A stretch of 64,000 nt of DNA from an uncultured Saprospiraceae bacterium (GCA_938015435.1 CALLPN010000013.1:248001-312000); one strand, 5' to 3'; shown: positions 8,601-17,788, numbered from the stretch's first letter. Numbers and translations: made by a program. Notes: generated by a model not told the origin, from the letters alone.

Positions 8601-10689
8601 ACGGTTCTTGGAATTAGAAATCGAACGTGGAGATCTTCCTACAGAAGCCACTATACATCTTGGAATGATTTCTTACGTAGAAGGTCAGCATTATCTTTTT
8701 AGGATGTTGGAGAGAATGGGGAGAGAGACTTTCTCTAGGGGTTACTATTGGTCAGTTTACGAATCTCGTAAACAGAGTTTTAGTAGTTTGATTAAGAAAT
8801 GTATACCGCTGGAATATGAATCGATCAAAGATTTTGTTTCGGAAGCTAACTCTTATAAAGTTACCGATAAGAAGTGGATCGAACTCGCCATGTATGCCCC
8901 ACAATGGGCATCCCGTGTTCAGTCGTTATTGAAAGTTGATAATTTAGAAAAGGCCATCTGGTGGTTTCATGCGCATGCCGGAAGCTATATGAGTGCTGAA
9001 AAAGAAACGGTAGTATCTCGGTATTCCAATATTAAATCTAGCGATTTCCAAAGAGGATCTATTGACATAGATTGGTTTTATTCTGTATATGATTCGATAG
9101 GTAAAAAGAACTGGAAGATGTTGCACGATTCCGCAAAGTATATCACTGAAGGTAATGGGCATAGACTGATCAAGTTATATTCTAGTGTCTTACTCGGTGA
9201 AACCAAGATCAGAGAGACATTATTAAAAATAAAAGAGAAGAGAGATAAGGATTATCTAAAGGTAATGGGATTGGTGCCTCTGAGTAAAGCGAATAGATCC
9301 AAAGATTTATTAGATAGATATAATCTATTACAATCATTCCTCAAAGAAAGCAAGCAGTTTGGATCGCAGCGTCAAGAAAGCGAAAAGAATGCTGTAGAGG
9401 TAGGCTTGATTAATTTGGCTCGTAATGCTGGGTACGACGACAGTATCAGATTTACTTGGGCGATGGAAGGTGTGGCGACCAATAAGATTATGGAAGAATC
9501 AGTATTAGAATTTGATGATGCTGTAATCTCATTAGTCATAGACGCCAAAGGTCAAGCGGAAATCAAAGTTCAAAAAGGCGAAAAATCACAGAAATCTATT
9601 CCTGCTAAATATAAAAAAGACAAAAACGTAGCTAAGCTTAAAGCGCATAGAACATACCTTCGCAGACAATACAGTAGAACAAGACAATCTTTGGAATATG
9701 CTATGACTATGGAAGAGTCATTTGCCGCTGAAGAGATTAATAAGATCATGATGCATCCTGTCGTAAAGGCGATGCTATCTAAGTTGGTCTTGTATAATAA
9801 AGAGCAGAATATATCCGGATTTTGGGATGACAATGCTTTGGTCAAGTTGGATGGTACGATCTATAAGCCTAAGGCAAAAGATACATTTGTAATAGCTCAC
9901 CCGAGCCATCTCTATCGATCAGTGGAATGGGATCTCTTTCAGAGGCATGCTTTTGATAATAAACTGATACAACCCTTTAAACAGATCTTCAGAGAGCTAT
10001 ATGTAGTCACTGCTGACGAAAGAGAAGTAGGGCATCAGTCCAATAGATATCAAGGACATCAAATACAACCCAATAAAGCCGCTGCACTTCTGAAGGCGAG
10101 AGGATGGACAGTGCAGTATGAAGAAGGGCTCCAAAGAGTATATCACAAACGAGGTGTTGTAGCTACTATGTATGCTATGGCAGATTGGTTTTCACCTGCA
10201 GAGATAGAAGCTCCAGTATTGGAGTTTGTAAGTTTTTATGATACCAATGCTCGGAAGGTCATTTCTATGTCTGAGATAGATCCAGTCATATTTAGTGAAG
10301 TGATGAGAGATGTCGATTTGGTTGTCAGTGTCGCTCATGTCGGTGGGGTAGATCCTGAGGCAAGTCATTCTACATTGCAGATGAGAGAAGCATTAGCTAA
10401 AGAATCCGCAAGATTATTCAAAGCGGATAATGTCCAGATAAAAGATAGGCATATACTTATCCAAGGGAAGCTATCAGATTATACGATACACCTTGGCAGT
10501 GGGATAGTGAAGCGAAATGGAATCTCTCTTTCGATTATACCCGTACACAGTCAGCATCGTGGACGTATGTTTTTGCCATTTATAGATGATGATCCGAAGT
10601 CTGCAGAGATCATCTCTAAGATGAAGATGTTGGCTAATGATGATAAGATCAAAGATCCTACTATATTGGCACAGATCCATGGTAAATAG
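5620..10689 (+). CDS. Very large DUF4132 protein (1689 aa)
   Basis: 1689 aa, soluble, no signal peptide. The C-terminal 250 residues contain the DUF4132 signature: FKQIFRELYVVTADER, then SNRYQGHQIQPNKAAALLKARGW, then a VYHKRG segment. The middle and N-terminus are helical and repeat-like (HEAT-like feel), with a Lys-rich break near 655-670. DUF4132 is found in E. coli MolR/YehI-type proteins; its function is not established, though an accessory or regulatory role is often proposed. The short gene just upstream is the likely partner. No catalytic motif is recognised. Confidence 0.75.
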   Translation: MIPANQAKAFIESKKQKEVTLSDLKKFSSRYQAFGKIILSQLGHYDPDFNEYEKKFLKFFELEFLSKGIVNPWLGKEGAKLALLFYGDHVGKYISDVWSLFDRLPYQSGYSRRAFRSLNSTSVTVNKLRNIKYLYRTFIHGQKGMNLFELIQYDVYCGGNSSCNCFIYAVALTDPDVKDQMYNLIKDIFAGEDEIGGVSRSLIKGLLLTEDPNNWKVVTNLLLAAQREEGLRQTILESLDECSVGALKHIIQVILDNDLMRFSSVVRAVDTWFGFGWDAPKKSTIKRILEFAILFIGNMDAAIASLESKDNIEVYVALWSIGLFDVDTANAQASSLLYGTDYEKQLLACMFASETQRSNSTISNWLDEHLGEDVILDFWVLDLMPPNKKWRPDTYQKLKATAEKLDKKGLVVTGKVFSWSKYTISPTFFYTKLIDICNDDQLIQLAADISQIPSDLRYSLVRKMFPVLPSYTYGLNSLTGKHKDIVIPKKSWKRELVYQCIRDKNEDVMQSGIYLFKNLDLGNEDFEVIVDLLNRKNRTLRESLIKLILQQDDSKLKLITSSLVQSSKSSQRAAGLEILTVLHGEDRMQSFIGSAVSKFKERKSISTNENIFLDKFKVQDDLPNYKNGFLTIDFSILRPLIEPKSQFDDRRKKLKGKGLLGKLMSKLTQDKNANTTFLFNDIVDVNKVNVELNRLIDLYLHNKDYEYAVLNEDGSRDTYILGSTLTLTESNGRKKPLNDQVALLPLADSWIRWYNNSQLNDYELLVAMDTCSRRGYRNQEDEGFSYFLNPYMPDIPNVRLEEDRSWNSISNRIGEILEYLYYAYSDHLLLLHYRLDVYEDMIANISRELKEVSENSYYSVNQIHPYWSHKVRYLGMRRGKLLSDIDSLTDDLSVRLRFWDLEMYLLAHQWTDKINHPTVIDVAQSIRTNSRESELSGKLTIELHKEGLLSDSDVQLQLLRNDNIKQSIENKQSYRSKEIPTDEKHKAIFAPLKKRFLELEIERGDLPTEATIHLGMISYVEGQHYLFRMLERMGRETFSRGYYWSVYESRKQSFSSLIKKCIPLEYESIKDFVSEANSYKVTDKKWIELAMYAPQWASRVQSLLKVDNLEKAIWWFHAHAGSYMSAEKETVVSRYSNIKSSDFQRGSIDIDWFYSVYDSIGKKNWKMLHDSAKYITEGNGHRLIKLYSSVLLGETKIRETLLKIKEKRDKDYLKVMGLVPLSKANRSKDLLDRYNLLQSFLKESKQFGSQRQESEKNAVEVGLINLARNAGYDDSIRFTWAMEGVATNKIMEESVLEFDDAVISLVIDAKGQAEIKVQKGEKSQKSIPAKYKKDKNVAKLKAHRTYLRRQYSRTRQSLEYAMTMEESFAAEEINKIMMHPVVKAMLSKLVLYNKEQNISGFWDDNALVKLDGTIYKPKAKDTFVIAHPSHLYRSVEWDLFQRHAFDNKLIQPFKQIFRELYVVTADEREVGHQSNRYQGHQIQPNKAAALLKARGWTVQYEEGLQRVYHKRGVVATMYAMADWFSPAEIEAPVLEFVSFYDTNARKVISMSEIDPVIFSEVMRDVDLVVSVAHVGGVDPEASHSTLQMREALAKESARLFKADNVQIKDRHILIQGKLSDYTIHLGSGIVKRNGISLSIIPVHSQHRGRMFLPFIDDDPKSAEIISKMKMLANDDKIKDPTILAQIHGK

Positions 10690-10872
10690 CCTCTGAGGTG
10701 GACAGAAGACTCAGGTTGGAGTAATCTTTTTGCTATGAATAAACTGAATTCTGAGCGAGATATAGTGTAAGAATCGACTGTTATGAATTCATTGTAATGA
10801 TGAGAATTGGACTTTTCTGAGAGATCAATAGATAAGCCTTAAAAGAAACTTACATTATATCCAAATAATTCT

Positions 10873-10880
10873 TAATTTTG
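10873..10880 (+). promoter_or_regulatory. Putative -7 promoter element for rpsP (TAATTTTG)
   Basis: TAATTTTG fits TAnnTTTG and would start transcription at about 10886, just before the structured leader. No good -33 box is visible. Confidence 0.4.
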
Positions 10881-10889
10881 CACTCGCTA

Positions 10890-10953
10890 AAAAGCCTGTA
10901 TGCTGATATCAGCTAAGACAGGTAATGGTTTAACCAATTAAATTTTTAATACT
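10890..10953 (+). promoter_or_regulatory. Structured 5' leader of rpsP
   Basis: CCTGT (10895-10899) pairs with ACAGG (10918-10922), and between them lies the perfect palindrome GCTGATATCAGC (10902-10913). A second palindrome, TGGTTTAACCA (10926-10936), follows. This compact fold directly ahead of a ribosomal protein gene resembles autoregulatory ribosomal protein leaders. S16 leaders are known in Flavobacteria, but I cannot confirm that this one matches that class. Confidence 0.45.
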
Positions 10954-11541
10954 ATGCCAGTAAAAATTAGATTAACAAGACAAGGTCGTAAGAAAAGACC
11001 TTATTACCATATCGTAATAGCAGATGCTAGAGCGCCTAGAGATGGTAAATTTATCGAGAGAATCGGAATGTATAATCCAATGACAAAGCCCGCAACTATC
11101 GAGATCGATAGAGATAAAGCTTTCGAATGGTTAGAGAAAGGTGCACAACCTACTAACACAGCAAGAGCAATCCTTAGATTTACAGGAGTAATGTACAAGA
11201 AGCACCTTCAAAGAGGTGTATCTAAAGGTGCACTTACACAGGAGCAAGCAGATACTAAACTAGAAGAATGGTTAGTAGAAAAGCAAGCTAAGATCAACGC
11301 TCGTAAAGCAGAAAGCGCTCAAGAGTTAGTTGAATTCAGAAAAATCGTTAACGGTGAGATTAAAGCACCTACAGCTCCTAAGAGAGACGAAGAAGCAGAA
11401 GCAGCATTTAGAGCAGAAAGCGAAGCAGTTGTAGAAGCTCCAGCAGCAGAGGTAGTTGAAGTAGAAGCACCAGTTGTAGAAGCTCCAGCAGCTGAAGCAC
11501 CAGCGACAGACGCACCTGCAGAAGGTGGAGATGCGAAATAA
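10954..11541 (+). CDS. rpsP: 30S ribosomal protein S16
   Basis: 195 aa. The first 85 residues are canonical S16 ([20 protein letters not shown], then [13 protein letters not shown]). S16 binds 16S rRNA and helps assemble the 30S platform. The C-terminus is extended by about 110 residues and ends in an Ala/Glu/Pro/Val-rich low-complexity tail (repeats of VEAPAAE), an extension typical of Bacteroidota S16. Usually followed by rimM and trmD, which are not here. Confidence 0.95.
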   Translation: MPVKIRLTRQGRKKRPYYHIVIADARAPRDGKFIERIGMYNPMTKPATIEIDRDKAFEWLEKGAQPTNTARAILRFTGVMYKKHLQRGVSKGALTQEQADTKLEEWLVEKQAKINARKAESAQELVEFRKIVNGEIKAPTAPKRDEEAEAAFRAESEAVVEAPAAEVVEVEAPVVEAPAAEAPATDAPAEGGDAK

Positions 11542-11657
11542 ATTCGCTATCTTTCAGCTATAATAAATATTACATAGTAGATCACATAGGCAAAAGTGCC
11601 AGATACATGAGATCTTCGCAGATACAGTTGAGGATTTAACTACTCAACGAAATTTAC

Positions 11658-11702
11658 AGAAACCCAGTTTGACTTACGTCTTACTGGGTTTCTAAGTTTT
11701 TA
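11658..11702 (+). terminator. Rho-independent terminator after rpsP
   Basis: AGAAACCCAGT pairs perfectly with ACTGGGTTTCT, with AAGTTTTTAG downstream. Located 117 bases after the rpsP stop. Confidence 0.75.
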
Positions 11703-11795
11703 GACAATTATTATTATTCACTCAAGAATAGGATAGGAGCCCACATACCAAAGACAATTCGGTGTAAACGTAACTATCCATAAAAATCATATCAA

Positions 11796-13184
11796 ATGGA
11801 AGCATTAGATAAAAAGTATCTCTCAGAATTAGAAGAGATCAAAGCAAAGATTCAAGCATCTGCTCACCTAGAGAAATATCTAGATGAAGAGGAAGATGAA
11901 GACTATAAATCTCTAGCAGCTGAGCTGGAGCCAGAAATCCAAGAGTTATACCTCAGAGTAGCTAATGATAACCCTCTACAGTTAGAAGCTTTTGAAAAAG
12001 TAATGCTCGACGACGGTTATGAAGGATTATACTTACCTAAAGTAGTAGGATATTCTGTACTCAGAGGAGCCGTAGATGCAAATGTTAAATACAGACATCC
12101 ACAAGATCACTTTAGAGAAATTCTAGTAGATATCGCAAATAGTGCGAATTTTGAGATGATCAAGCAACGTATCGGTCAATCAGTACAGGTAGGATTCGCA
12201 CTCAGTAGTGATATATGGATCACTAATTTAGTAGAAAGTATCAGTAATAAGCGTGTAAGAAGTTTCTTGGAAAGTCAAAAATCAGATCATCTAAGAGTAG
12301 CTACTAACAGAGCTATGGCTTTCAAAAAATACCAAAAGCAGTTCGAGAGTCTTAATTTCTTATCTACAGATTTTCCTCAGACAGCAGGAGAATTGAAAAC
12401 TAAATACCATTCTCTAAGAGCATTCTTACTTTACAGAACGAAAGGAGAATATAATAACGAAAATCTACATAAACACTTATTGGCTTTTATCTCTAACGAA
12501 GCGATCAGTGATCATGATGAATACCTAGAAACAATGATGATCATCGGTATGTTCTATGATCTTAATGCTGGTGAGCAAAAGGAATATGCTAAATCATTAG
12601 CGAATCTTAATGATGATGCAACGGCTCTTAAGAATTCATTCTTTGCAAAGCTATCTTCATTCCGTAAAGAAGGCATAAAGGTAACAGCAGAATCTGATCA
12701 ACGTATGGCTAAGTTAATTCATGCAGCTAAAGTAGGAGGTAACTTAGAAGAGTATTATACTTTGATGGAGCTGATCCATAGTAATGGGTATGTACACGAA
12801 GATAGCGTCGAAGCGGTACGTAAGTATCACGATCAGCACGAAGGATTATCTGAAGAAAACGAAAATCTAAGATCAACAATACTCAATAACTTTACGATAT
12901 TCTTGGATGGTCTCGATACGGACAGTTATGCTGAGTATTTCCAGATCACTAAAACATTCATACTCTATATGAATATCTTCTCTAACCAGAAGTTTAATCA
13001 AGATGTAAAAGATCTTAGTTTGAGATATATCAAGCGCCTTATCAAAGCTTATACGGACAAGAGAGGAAGAGATTATCAAGACATCAAGAAATTCGTAAAG
13101 AGTACCTTCATTGATCTCAATTTTATGAAGCCTAAAGAATTGGTAGAGTTGTTTAAAACTAAAAGGAAGAAAAAAGAAGCCTAA
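11796..13184 (+). CDS. Hypothetical helical protein (462 aa)
   Basis: 462 aa, soluble, highly charged, with no signal peptide or membrane segment. The N-terminus is acidic and coiled-coil-like (LSELEEIKAKIQ, DEEEDEDYK), the body is all-helical, and it ends in a basic tail (KTKRKKKEA). I do not recognise a family. Codon use is like rpsP upstream. A strong terminator follows at once, so it ends its transcription unit. Confidence 0.7.
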   Translation: MEALDKKYLSELEEIKAKIQASAHLEKYLDEEEDEDYKSLAAELEPEIQELYLRVANDNPLQLEAFEKVMLDDGYEGLYLPKVVGYSVLRGAVDANVKYRHPQDHFREILVDIANSANFEMIKQRIGQSVQVGFALSSDIWITNLVESISNKRVRSFLESQKSDHLRVATNRAMAFKKYQKQFESLNFLSTDFPQTAGELKTKYHSLRAFLLYRTKGEYNNENLHKHLLAFISNEAISDHDEYLETMMIIGMFYDLNAGEQKEYAKSLANLNDDATALKNSFFAKLSSFRKEGIKVTAESDQRMAKLIHAAKVGGNLEEYYTLMELIHSNGYVHEDSVEAVRKYHDQHEGLSEENENLRSTILNNFTIFLDGLDTDSYAEYFQITKTFILYMNIFSNQKFNQDVKDLSLRYIKRLIKAYTDKRGRDYQDIKKFVKSTFIDLNFMKPKELVELFKTKRKKKEA

Positions 13185-13206
13185 GATCTTTTTTTGATAA
13201 AATACT

Positions 13207-13243
13207 AAGCAGCTATCGTTTATTCGGTAGCTGCTTTTTTTTG
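13207..13243 (+). terminator. Rho-independent terminator
   Basis: AAGCAGCTA (13207-13215) pairs with TAGCTGCTT (13228-13236), followed by eight T. Confidence 0.85.
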
Positions 13244-13272
13244 TATTAATATAGACCAAAGGTCTTAGTTTT

Positions 13273-13356
13273 GATAGCGATGGGCAACCGCCCATAGAAT
13301 GATAGCGATAGGCAACCGCCCATAGAATGATAGCAATGGGCAACCGTCCATAGAAT
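13273..13356. repeat. Three tandem 28-bp REP-like repeats
   Basis: Three units at 13273, 13301 and 13329, with the core ATGGGCAACCGCCCAT. Each core forms a 6-bp hairpin with an AACC loop. Unit 1 is perfect, unit 3 keeps pairing by a G-U wobble and unit 2 has one mismatch. Short GACC/GGTC and GGC/GCC palindromes flank the array (13252-13266 and 13360-13380). Intergenic; it resembles a REP/BIME cluster rather than a CRISPR. Confidence 0.75.
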
Positions 13357-13547
13357 TATTTATAGGCTGAAGGCCTAAGTTTAAAATTGTCGTTAACCTC
13401 AGTATCAATGCCGTAATGTAGGTCTATAATCTTCCATTTGCCATGGACTGCAATCCCTTATCCAGAATAATTATCGATTTGTCGAGATATTACATCCCCT
13501 TCCAAGGATATTGGGTAATATTGAATACAGATAAAAGTATATAACTA

Positions 13548-14264
13548 ATGAACGGATTACTATCGTATCTCAAAGCTCTTAATGGATTAGGTAAATATAG
13601 TCTATGGAAGTACTTTTTATTTAGTGGACTGATAAGTATACTTATCGCTGGTGGCGTGACAAGTTTGAGTGCTTTATTGGGTGATGGCTTAGGGGATTGG
13701 ATCCAAGGAATCTATCCATGGGAAACAGGCGCGGGAATAATAGGAACTATAGGTGATTGGTCGTCGGGTATTGTAGTATTTGTCTTAGGCTTATTTTTTT
13801 TAAAATATATTTTGCTGATAGTTGTATCTCCAATTATGAGTTTTATGTCGGACTCGATTGAGAGGCAAATGAATCAAGATTATCAATCTCCAAAATTTAC
13901 AATTGCTACTTTTATTTCTGACCTTATGAGAAGTTTGAGTATCAACTTGAGAAATCTATCTAAGGAATTATTTATTACTATTATTTTGCTGATTATTGGT
14001 TTGTTTCCTGGGGCAGCTGTAGTTACGACTCCACTTATATTTTTGGTTCAGGCATATTATGCAGGGTTTGGATTGCTTGACTATTGGATGGAAAGACATT
14101 ACAGAGTAGCGGATAGTATTGGTTATGTTAAGTCTCATAGGTTAGATGCGGTTGGTCTAGGCGCAGTTTATCTAGGTATGCTATTAGTTCCAGTGATAGG
14201 TGCTGTAATCGCGCCAGTACTGGGTGCAACAGCAGCTACTATTTATGCAGTCAATAAGAATTGA
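13548..14264 (+). CDS. EI24-domain integral membrane protein (CysZ-like)
   Basis: 238 aa with about five hydrophobic segments, a long central helix pair (GIVVFVLGLFFLKYILLIVVSPIMSFMSD) and an amphipathic middle. The S-P-I-M-S-F-M-S motif and the YYAGFGLLDYWMER segment fit the EI24 (PF07264) family, whose best-studied member, CysZ, conducts sulfate. A transport role here is only an inference. Confidence 0.72.
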   Translation: MNGLLSYLKALNGLGKYSLWKYFLFSGLISILIAGGVTSLSALLGDGLGDWIQGIYPWETGAGIIGTIGDWSSGIVVFVLGLFFLKYILLIVVSPIMSFMSDSIERQMNQDYQSPKFTIATFISDLMRSLSINLRNLSKELFITIILLIIGLFPGAAVVTTPLIFLVQAYYAGFGLLDYWMERHYRVADSIGYVKSHRLDAVGLGAVYLGMLLVPVIGAVIAPVLGATAATIYAVNKN

Positions 14265-14276
14265 ATATAAGAGGAT

Positions 14277-14624
14277 ATGGGTATAGAATTATTCTTATTA
14301 ATTATTTTCTTATTTTGTTTTCTATTCATGATAGTTACTCAATGGGTTTTTTGGATGCGTCGTAAATTAGCAAGAAGAAATATAATTTCTGATTGGAGAT
14401 ATTTTTTGGATGCAGAAAAATCTAATGATGTTGAACTATTAAATTTATATGTAGACAAATTAATTTGGAATCGATACATCAGTCAAGATCAAATTGATCA
14501 AATAAATAAAGTAATATCTGTCAGGGTCGAAAACTATACTAATTTAGGAGACCTTTATAATGTGACCAAAAATAGACGATCATATCTAAGTGATGATGAT
14601 AGGTTACGTATCTACGGAAAGTAG
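14277..14624 (+). CDS. Small membrane-anchored hypothetical protein
   Basis: 115 aa with one N-terminal transmembrane helix (residues 4-27), then a basic stop-transfer (MRRKLARR) and a soluble helical domain. It starts 12 bases after the EI24-type gene and is probably cotranscribed. No family recognised. Confidence 0.6.
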   Translation: MGIELFLLIIFLFCFLFMIVTQWVFWMRRKLARRNIISDWRYFLDAEKSNDVELLNLYVDKLIWNRYISQDQIDQINKVISVRVENYTNLGDLYNVTKNRRSYLSDDDRLRIYGK

Positions 14625-14645
14625 GTTTTAAAATTAGAATCCATA

Positions 14646-15323
14646 TCATTTTAGAAATTCGACTTGCATATTTTCATTCTTGTAATTAATTTGATACTGA
14701 TTTTCATCTTGTATAATCGTAGCTGTGTAGGGTAGTGGCATTACTTTTATTGGTGTGGGAAACCATGTTTTTTTGATAAGATAATTAGGTAGTAAAAATA
14801 ATCCATGTTGATTTCCATTGGTAGAAAATGTATCTAAATTACCTTTCCAAAATTCACTACCAATTTCATTAGTTAATTGATGATCTAATCTTCTAGTATC
14901 AGAAGTAGGGGTACCTATTTCATTAATCGATAAGAAAGAATTTAGCCCAAATTTTTTATCACTTCTATTTATTAAATCATGTCTTGCGATTAGCTCTGCG
15001 ATATTTCCATTGCCATCATAGAAGTAGATCGAATCTGCATTCCAAGTATCAAAGTGAGCTATGTAATTGTGGTTTTCGACAAGGATTAATTCTAGTTTTT
15101 GAGATAACCATACTTTAGCTTCTTCAATTTGATTACAAGGTATGAGAAAACAGTAATGGTATTTACCATCGACTGGTACATCGATAAACTCTAATGTCGA
15201 ATTGCCTATTACAATAGATAGCAAATTCTCGCTACGTTCAACAGTAAAGCCTAGAGTATCTTTAAAGAAAGAAACTTGCCTCGCTATATCGTTGGATTGT
15301 AAAGTGAGTTTTTTTATTCGCAT
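14646..15323 (-). CDS. VOC (glyoxalase/bleomycin-resistance fold) protein
   Basis: 225 aa. Residues 1-115 form a VOC half: IKKLTLQSNDIARQVSFFKDTLGF at the start, and an FYDGNGNIAELIAR strand at the end with the Glu that usually binds metal. The second half is divergent. Last gene of the leftward hmgA-fahA cluster (14 bases after fahA), so it may act on an aromatic catabolism intermediate. Substrate not determined. Confidence 0.75.
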   Translation of the reverse strand: MRIKKLTLQSNDIARQVSFFKDTLGFTVERSENLLSIVIGNSTLEFIDVPVDGKYHYCFLIPCNQIEEAKVWLSQKLELILVENHNYIAHFDTWNADSIYFYDGNGNIAELIARHDLINRSDKKFGLNSFLSINEIGTPTSDTRRLDHQLTNEIGSEFWKGNLDTFSTNGNQHGLFLLPNYLIKKTWFPTPIKVMPLPYTATIIQDENQYQINYKNENMQVEFLK

Positions 15324-15337
15324 GATTTAGAAAATCA

Positions 15338-16570
15338 TTAACTTTTCACTGGCAGTACCTTAGTTCGCACTTCACCTAATCCAACTCTCATTTCTCCTTT
15401 CTGTGCGTAACCTCTCATTACTACAGTGTCACCATCATTGATAAATTTACGGAATGTACCATCTGGCATTTCTATAGGGTTCTTTCCAGCCCAAGAAATT
15501 TCAAGCATAGATCCGTAACTACTTTGGTCTTTACCACTGATCGTTCCAGAGGCCATAAGGTCTCCGATATTAATATTACATCCATTGACTGTATGATGAG
15601 CTAGTTGCTGCATCATATTCCAATACATATATTTGAAGTTAGATTTAGAAACGATTTTTTCACTGCCATCTGGAGTGATAATAGATACTTCTAATTTGAT
15701 ATCATAGTTGCGTTCGCCTCTGTATTCTAGGTAGGGAAGTACTGCTGGGTTTTGCACAGGTCCGGCTACTTTGAATGGTTCTAATGCTTCCATTGTTACA
15801 ATCCATGCACCAAGGGAGGAAGCAAAGTTCTTACCAAGAAATGGACCTAATGGCACATACTCCCACTTTTGAATATCTCTAGCAGACCAATCGTTAAACA
15901 ATGCTAATCCAAAAATATGACTTTCCGCTTCAGCAGTAGGAACTCGACACCCCACTTCAGTCGGTTTACCGATAATAAATCCCATCTCTAACTCAAAATC
16001 TAATCTTTGGCTAGGTCCAAATACTGGAGGTCCATCTGCTGGCTTAGTTTGACCAATAGGTCTGTGAATATTTTTCCCGCTTACTATTACCGAAGAAGCT
16101 CTTCCATGATATCCGACAGGAATATGTCTCCAATTAGGAAGTAATGCATTTTCAGGATCTCTAAACATCTTTCCTACATTAGTAGCATGTTCAATACTAC
16201 TATAGAAATCTGTATAATCTCTGATATCCACAGGCAGAAGTACCTCTACTTCTGAGATATGTATAAATGGGGACTTATCTTTGTTGAGTATCGAATCTTT
16301 ATCGGTCAATTGTTTTTGCAATGCAGTTCGCACGCCATTAGTGACGGCTTTACCTTGAGCGATGAAGCCATTTAAAAAATTAGAAGACAATACTTTTGAA
16401 TCTATTCCAAGGTGGTCAAATGTACCTTGATTAGCTACCTTACTAAGATCAATTACCTCGTCACCAATTCTGCTCGCTACGAATGTATAATCGTTTTTGC
16501 GGCATATGCCAAAAGGTATATTATATATACTGAAATCACTATTGTTTGCAACTGTTGCCCAACTCTTCAT
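15338..16570 (-). CDS. fahA: Fumarylacetoacetase
   Basis: 410 aa, normal length. It cleaves fumarylacetoacetate to fumarate and acetoacetate, the last step of tyrosine/homogentisate degradation. Visible signatures: the SSIEHATNVGKMFRDPENALLPNW substrate region, GYHGRASSV, DFELEMGFIIGKP with metal-binding acidic residues, LFNDWSARDIQKWEY, and the GTISGKD segment near the C-terminus. Directly downstream of hmgA (57 bases), so cotranscribed. Confidence 0.95.
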   Translation of the reverse strand: MKSWATVANNSDFSIYNIPFGICRKNDYTFVASRIGDEVIDLSKVANQGTFDHLGIDSKVLSSNFLNGFIAQGKAVTNGVRTALQKQLTDKDSILNKDKSPFIHISEVEVLLPVDIRDYTDFYSSIEHATNVGKMFRDPENALLPNWRHIPVGYHGRASSVIVSGKNIHRPIGQTKPADGPPVFGPSQRLDFELEMGFIIGKPTEVGCRVPTAEAESHIFGLALFNDWSARDIQKWEYVPLGPFLGKNFASSLGAWIVTMEALEPFKVAGPVQNPAVLPYLEYRGERNYDIKLEVSIITPDGSEKIVSKSNFKYMYWNMMQQLAHHTVNGCNINIGDLMASGTISGKDQSSYGSMLEISWAGKNPIEMPDGTFRKFINDGDTVVMRGYAQKGEMRVGLGEVRTKVLPVKS

Positions 16571-16627
16571 AATTCTTCTTTTACGTTTAGGGTTATTTTA
16601 AAAATACTTTGCATCCCATCCATCTGA

Positions 16628-17788
16628 TTAATGATGTAACCAAGATTTGTAATATTTACCATCATCTATATCCATTGCTGCTTGAGTTACCATCAATGGC
16701 TTGAAGGTATCAATCATAACGGCAAGTTCATCCGTCTCAGTCTTTCCGATACTTCGTTCATATGCTCCAGGATGAGGTCCATGTGGAATTCCTCCAGGAT
16801 GTAGTGTCATTACACCAGGACCGATATCATTTCTACTCATAAAGTCTCCATCAACATAATAGAGCATCTCATCAGAATCAATATTACTATGATTGTATGG
16901 TGCTGGAATCGATAGTGGATGATAGTCATACAGTCTTGGACAGAAAGAGCAGATTACAAATGCTGAAGTTTCAAAAGTTTGATGGACTGGTGGCGGCTGA
17001 TGAACCCTTCCTGTTATCGGTTCAAAATTGTGTATCGAAAATCCATAAGGGAAATTATAACCATCCCAACCAATGACATCAAATGGATGCGTTGTATAAG
17101 TTAGCTCGTGAAGCATCCCTTGCTTCTTGATCTTCATGATAAACTCACCTTCTTCATCATGAGTTTCTAGCTCCGTAGGAAGTTTATAATCTCGCTCGCA
17201 AAATGGACTATGTTCAAGCATTTGACCGAAATGATTGCGATATCTTTTAGGAGTATATATGGGATGAAAAGATTCAGCATAAAGGATACGATTCTCTTTT
17301 CCATCAAACTCTATTTGATAAATCATTCCACGCGGAATGATTAGGTAGTCACCATATTCAAATTTGATATTACCCAGTAATGTCCTAAGTGTGCCTGTAC
17401 CTTTATGGATAAAAAGCATCTCGTCGGCATCAGCATTTTTATAGAAATACTCCGTTAGAGACTTCTTCGGAGCAGCGACTCCGATATGTACATCACTATT
17501 GACAAGCAATGCGACTCTACTATCCAAATAATCATCTTGGGGGGCTACCTCATAACTCATTAATTTTCGAGCAGTGATATGCTTAGCTTGAGCAATTTTG
17601 GGGCTTACATCGACTGGCTTTTTGATCGCAGAGACCATGGTAGGTCTATGTGTATGATAGAGTAGAGATGACATACCGTCAAATCCTATAGTTCCAAAGA
17701 GTTGTTCGTAGTAAAGTTCACCATTAGGCTTGCGAAATTGTGTATGTCGCTTTTGCGGTATGCTTCCTAATTTGTGATATAAAGGCAT
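16628..17788 (-). CDS. hmgA: Homogentisate 1,2-dioxygenase
   Basis: 386 aa. Opens the aromatic ring of homogentisate to maleylacetoacetate with non-heme iron. The cupin-type C-terminal region has LHPGGIPHGPHPGAYE, with the conserved His and Glu of the iron site, and the PPPVHQTFE segment before it. Slightly shorter than the about 430-445 aa human/Pseudomonas enzymes, as is common for the Bacteroidota form. Starts the hmgA-fahA-VOC unit. An hppD gene and a maleylacetoacetate isomerase are not in the window. Confidence 0.93.
   Translation of the reverse strand: MPLYHKLGSIPQKRHTQFRKPNGELYYEQLFGTIGFDGMSSLLYHTHRPTMVSAIKKPVDVSPKIAQAKHITARKLMSYEVAPQDDYLDSRVALLVNSDVHIGVAAPKKSLTEYFYKNADADEMLFIHKGTGTLRTLLGNIKFEYGDYLIIPRGMIYQIEFDGKENRILYAESFHPIYTPKRYRNHFGQMLEHSPFCERDYKLPTELETHDEEGEFIMKIKKQGMLHELTYTTHPFDVIGWDGYNFPYGFSIHNFEPITGRVHQPPPVHQTFETSAFVICSFCPRLYDYHPLSIPAPYNHSNIDSDEMLYYVDGDFMSRNDIGPGVMTLHPGGIPHGPHPGAYERSIGKTETDELAVMIDTFKPLMVTQAAMDIDDGKYYKSWLHH

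Noticed and set aside
12873..13343. 156-codon leftward frame
   Set aside because: Mostly antisense to the 462-aa gene and reads through the REP-like repeats.
13273..13356. CRISPR array
   Set aside because: Only three units, contiguous and without spacers.
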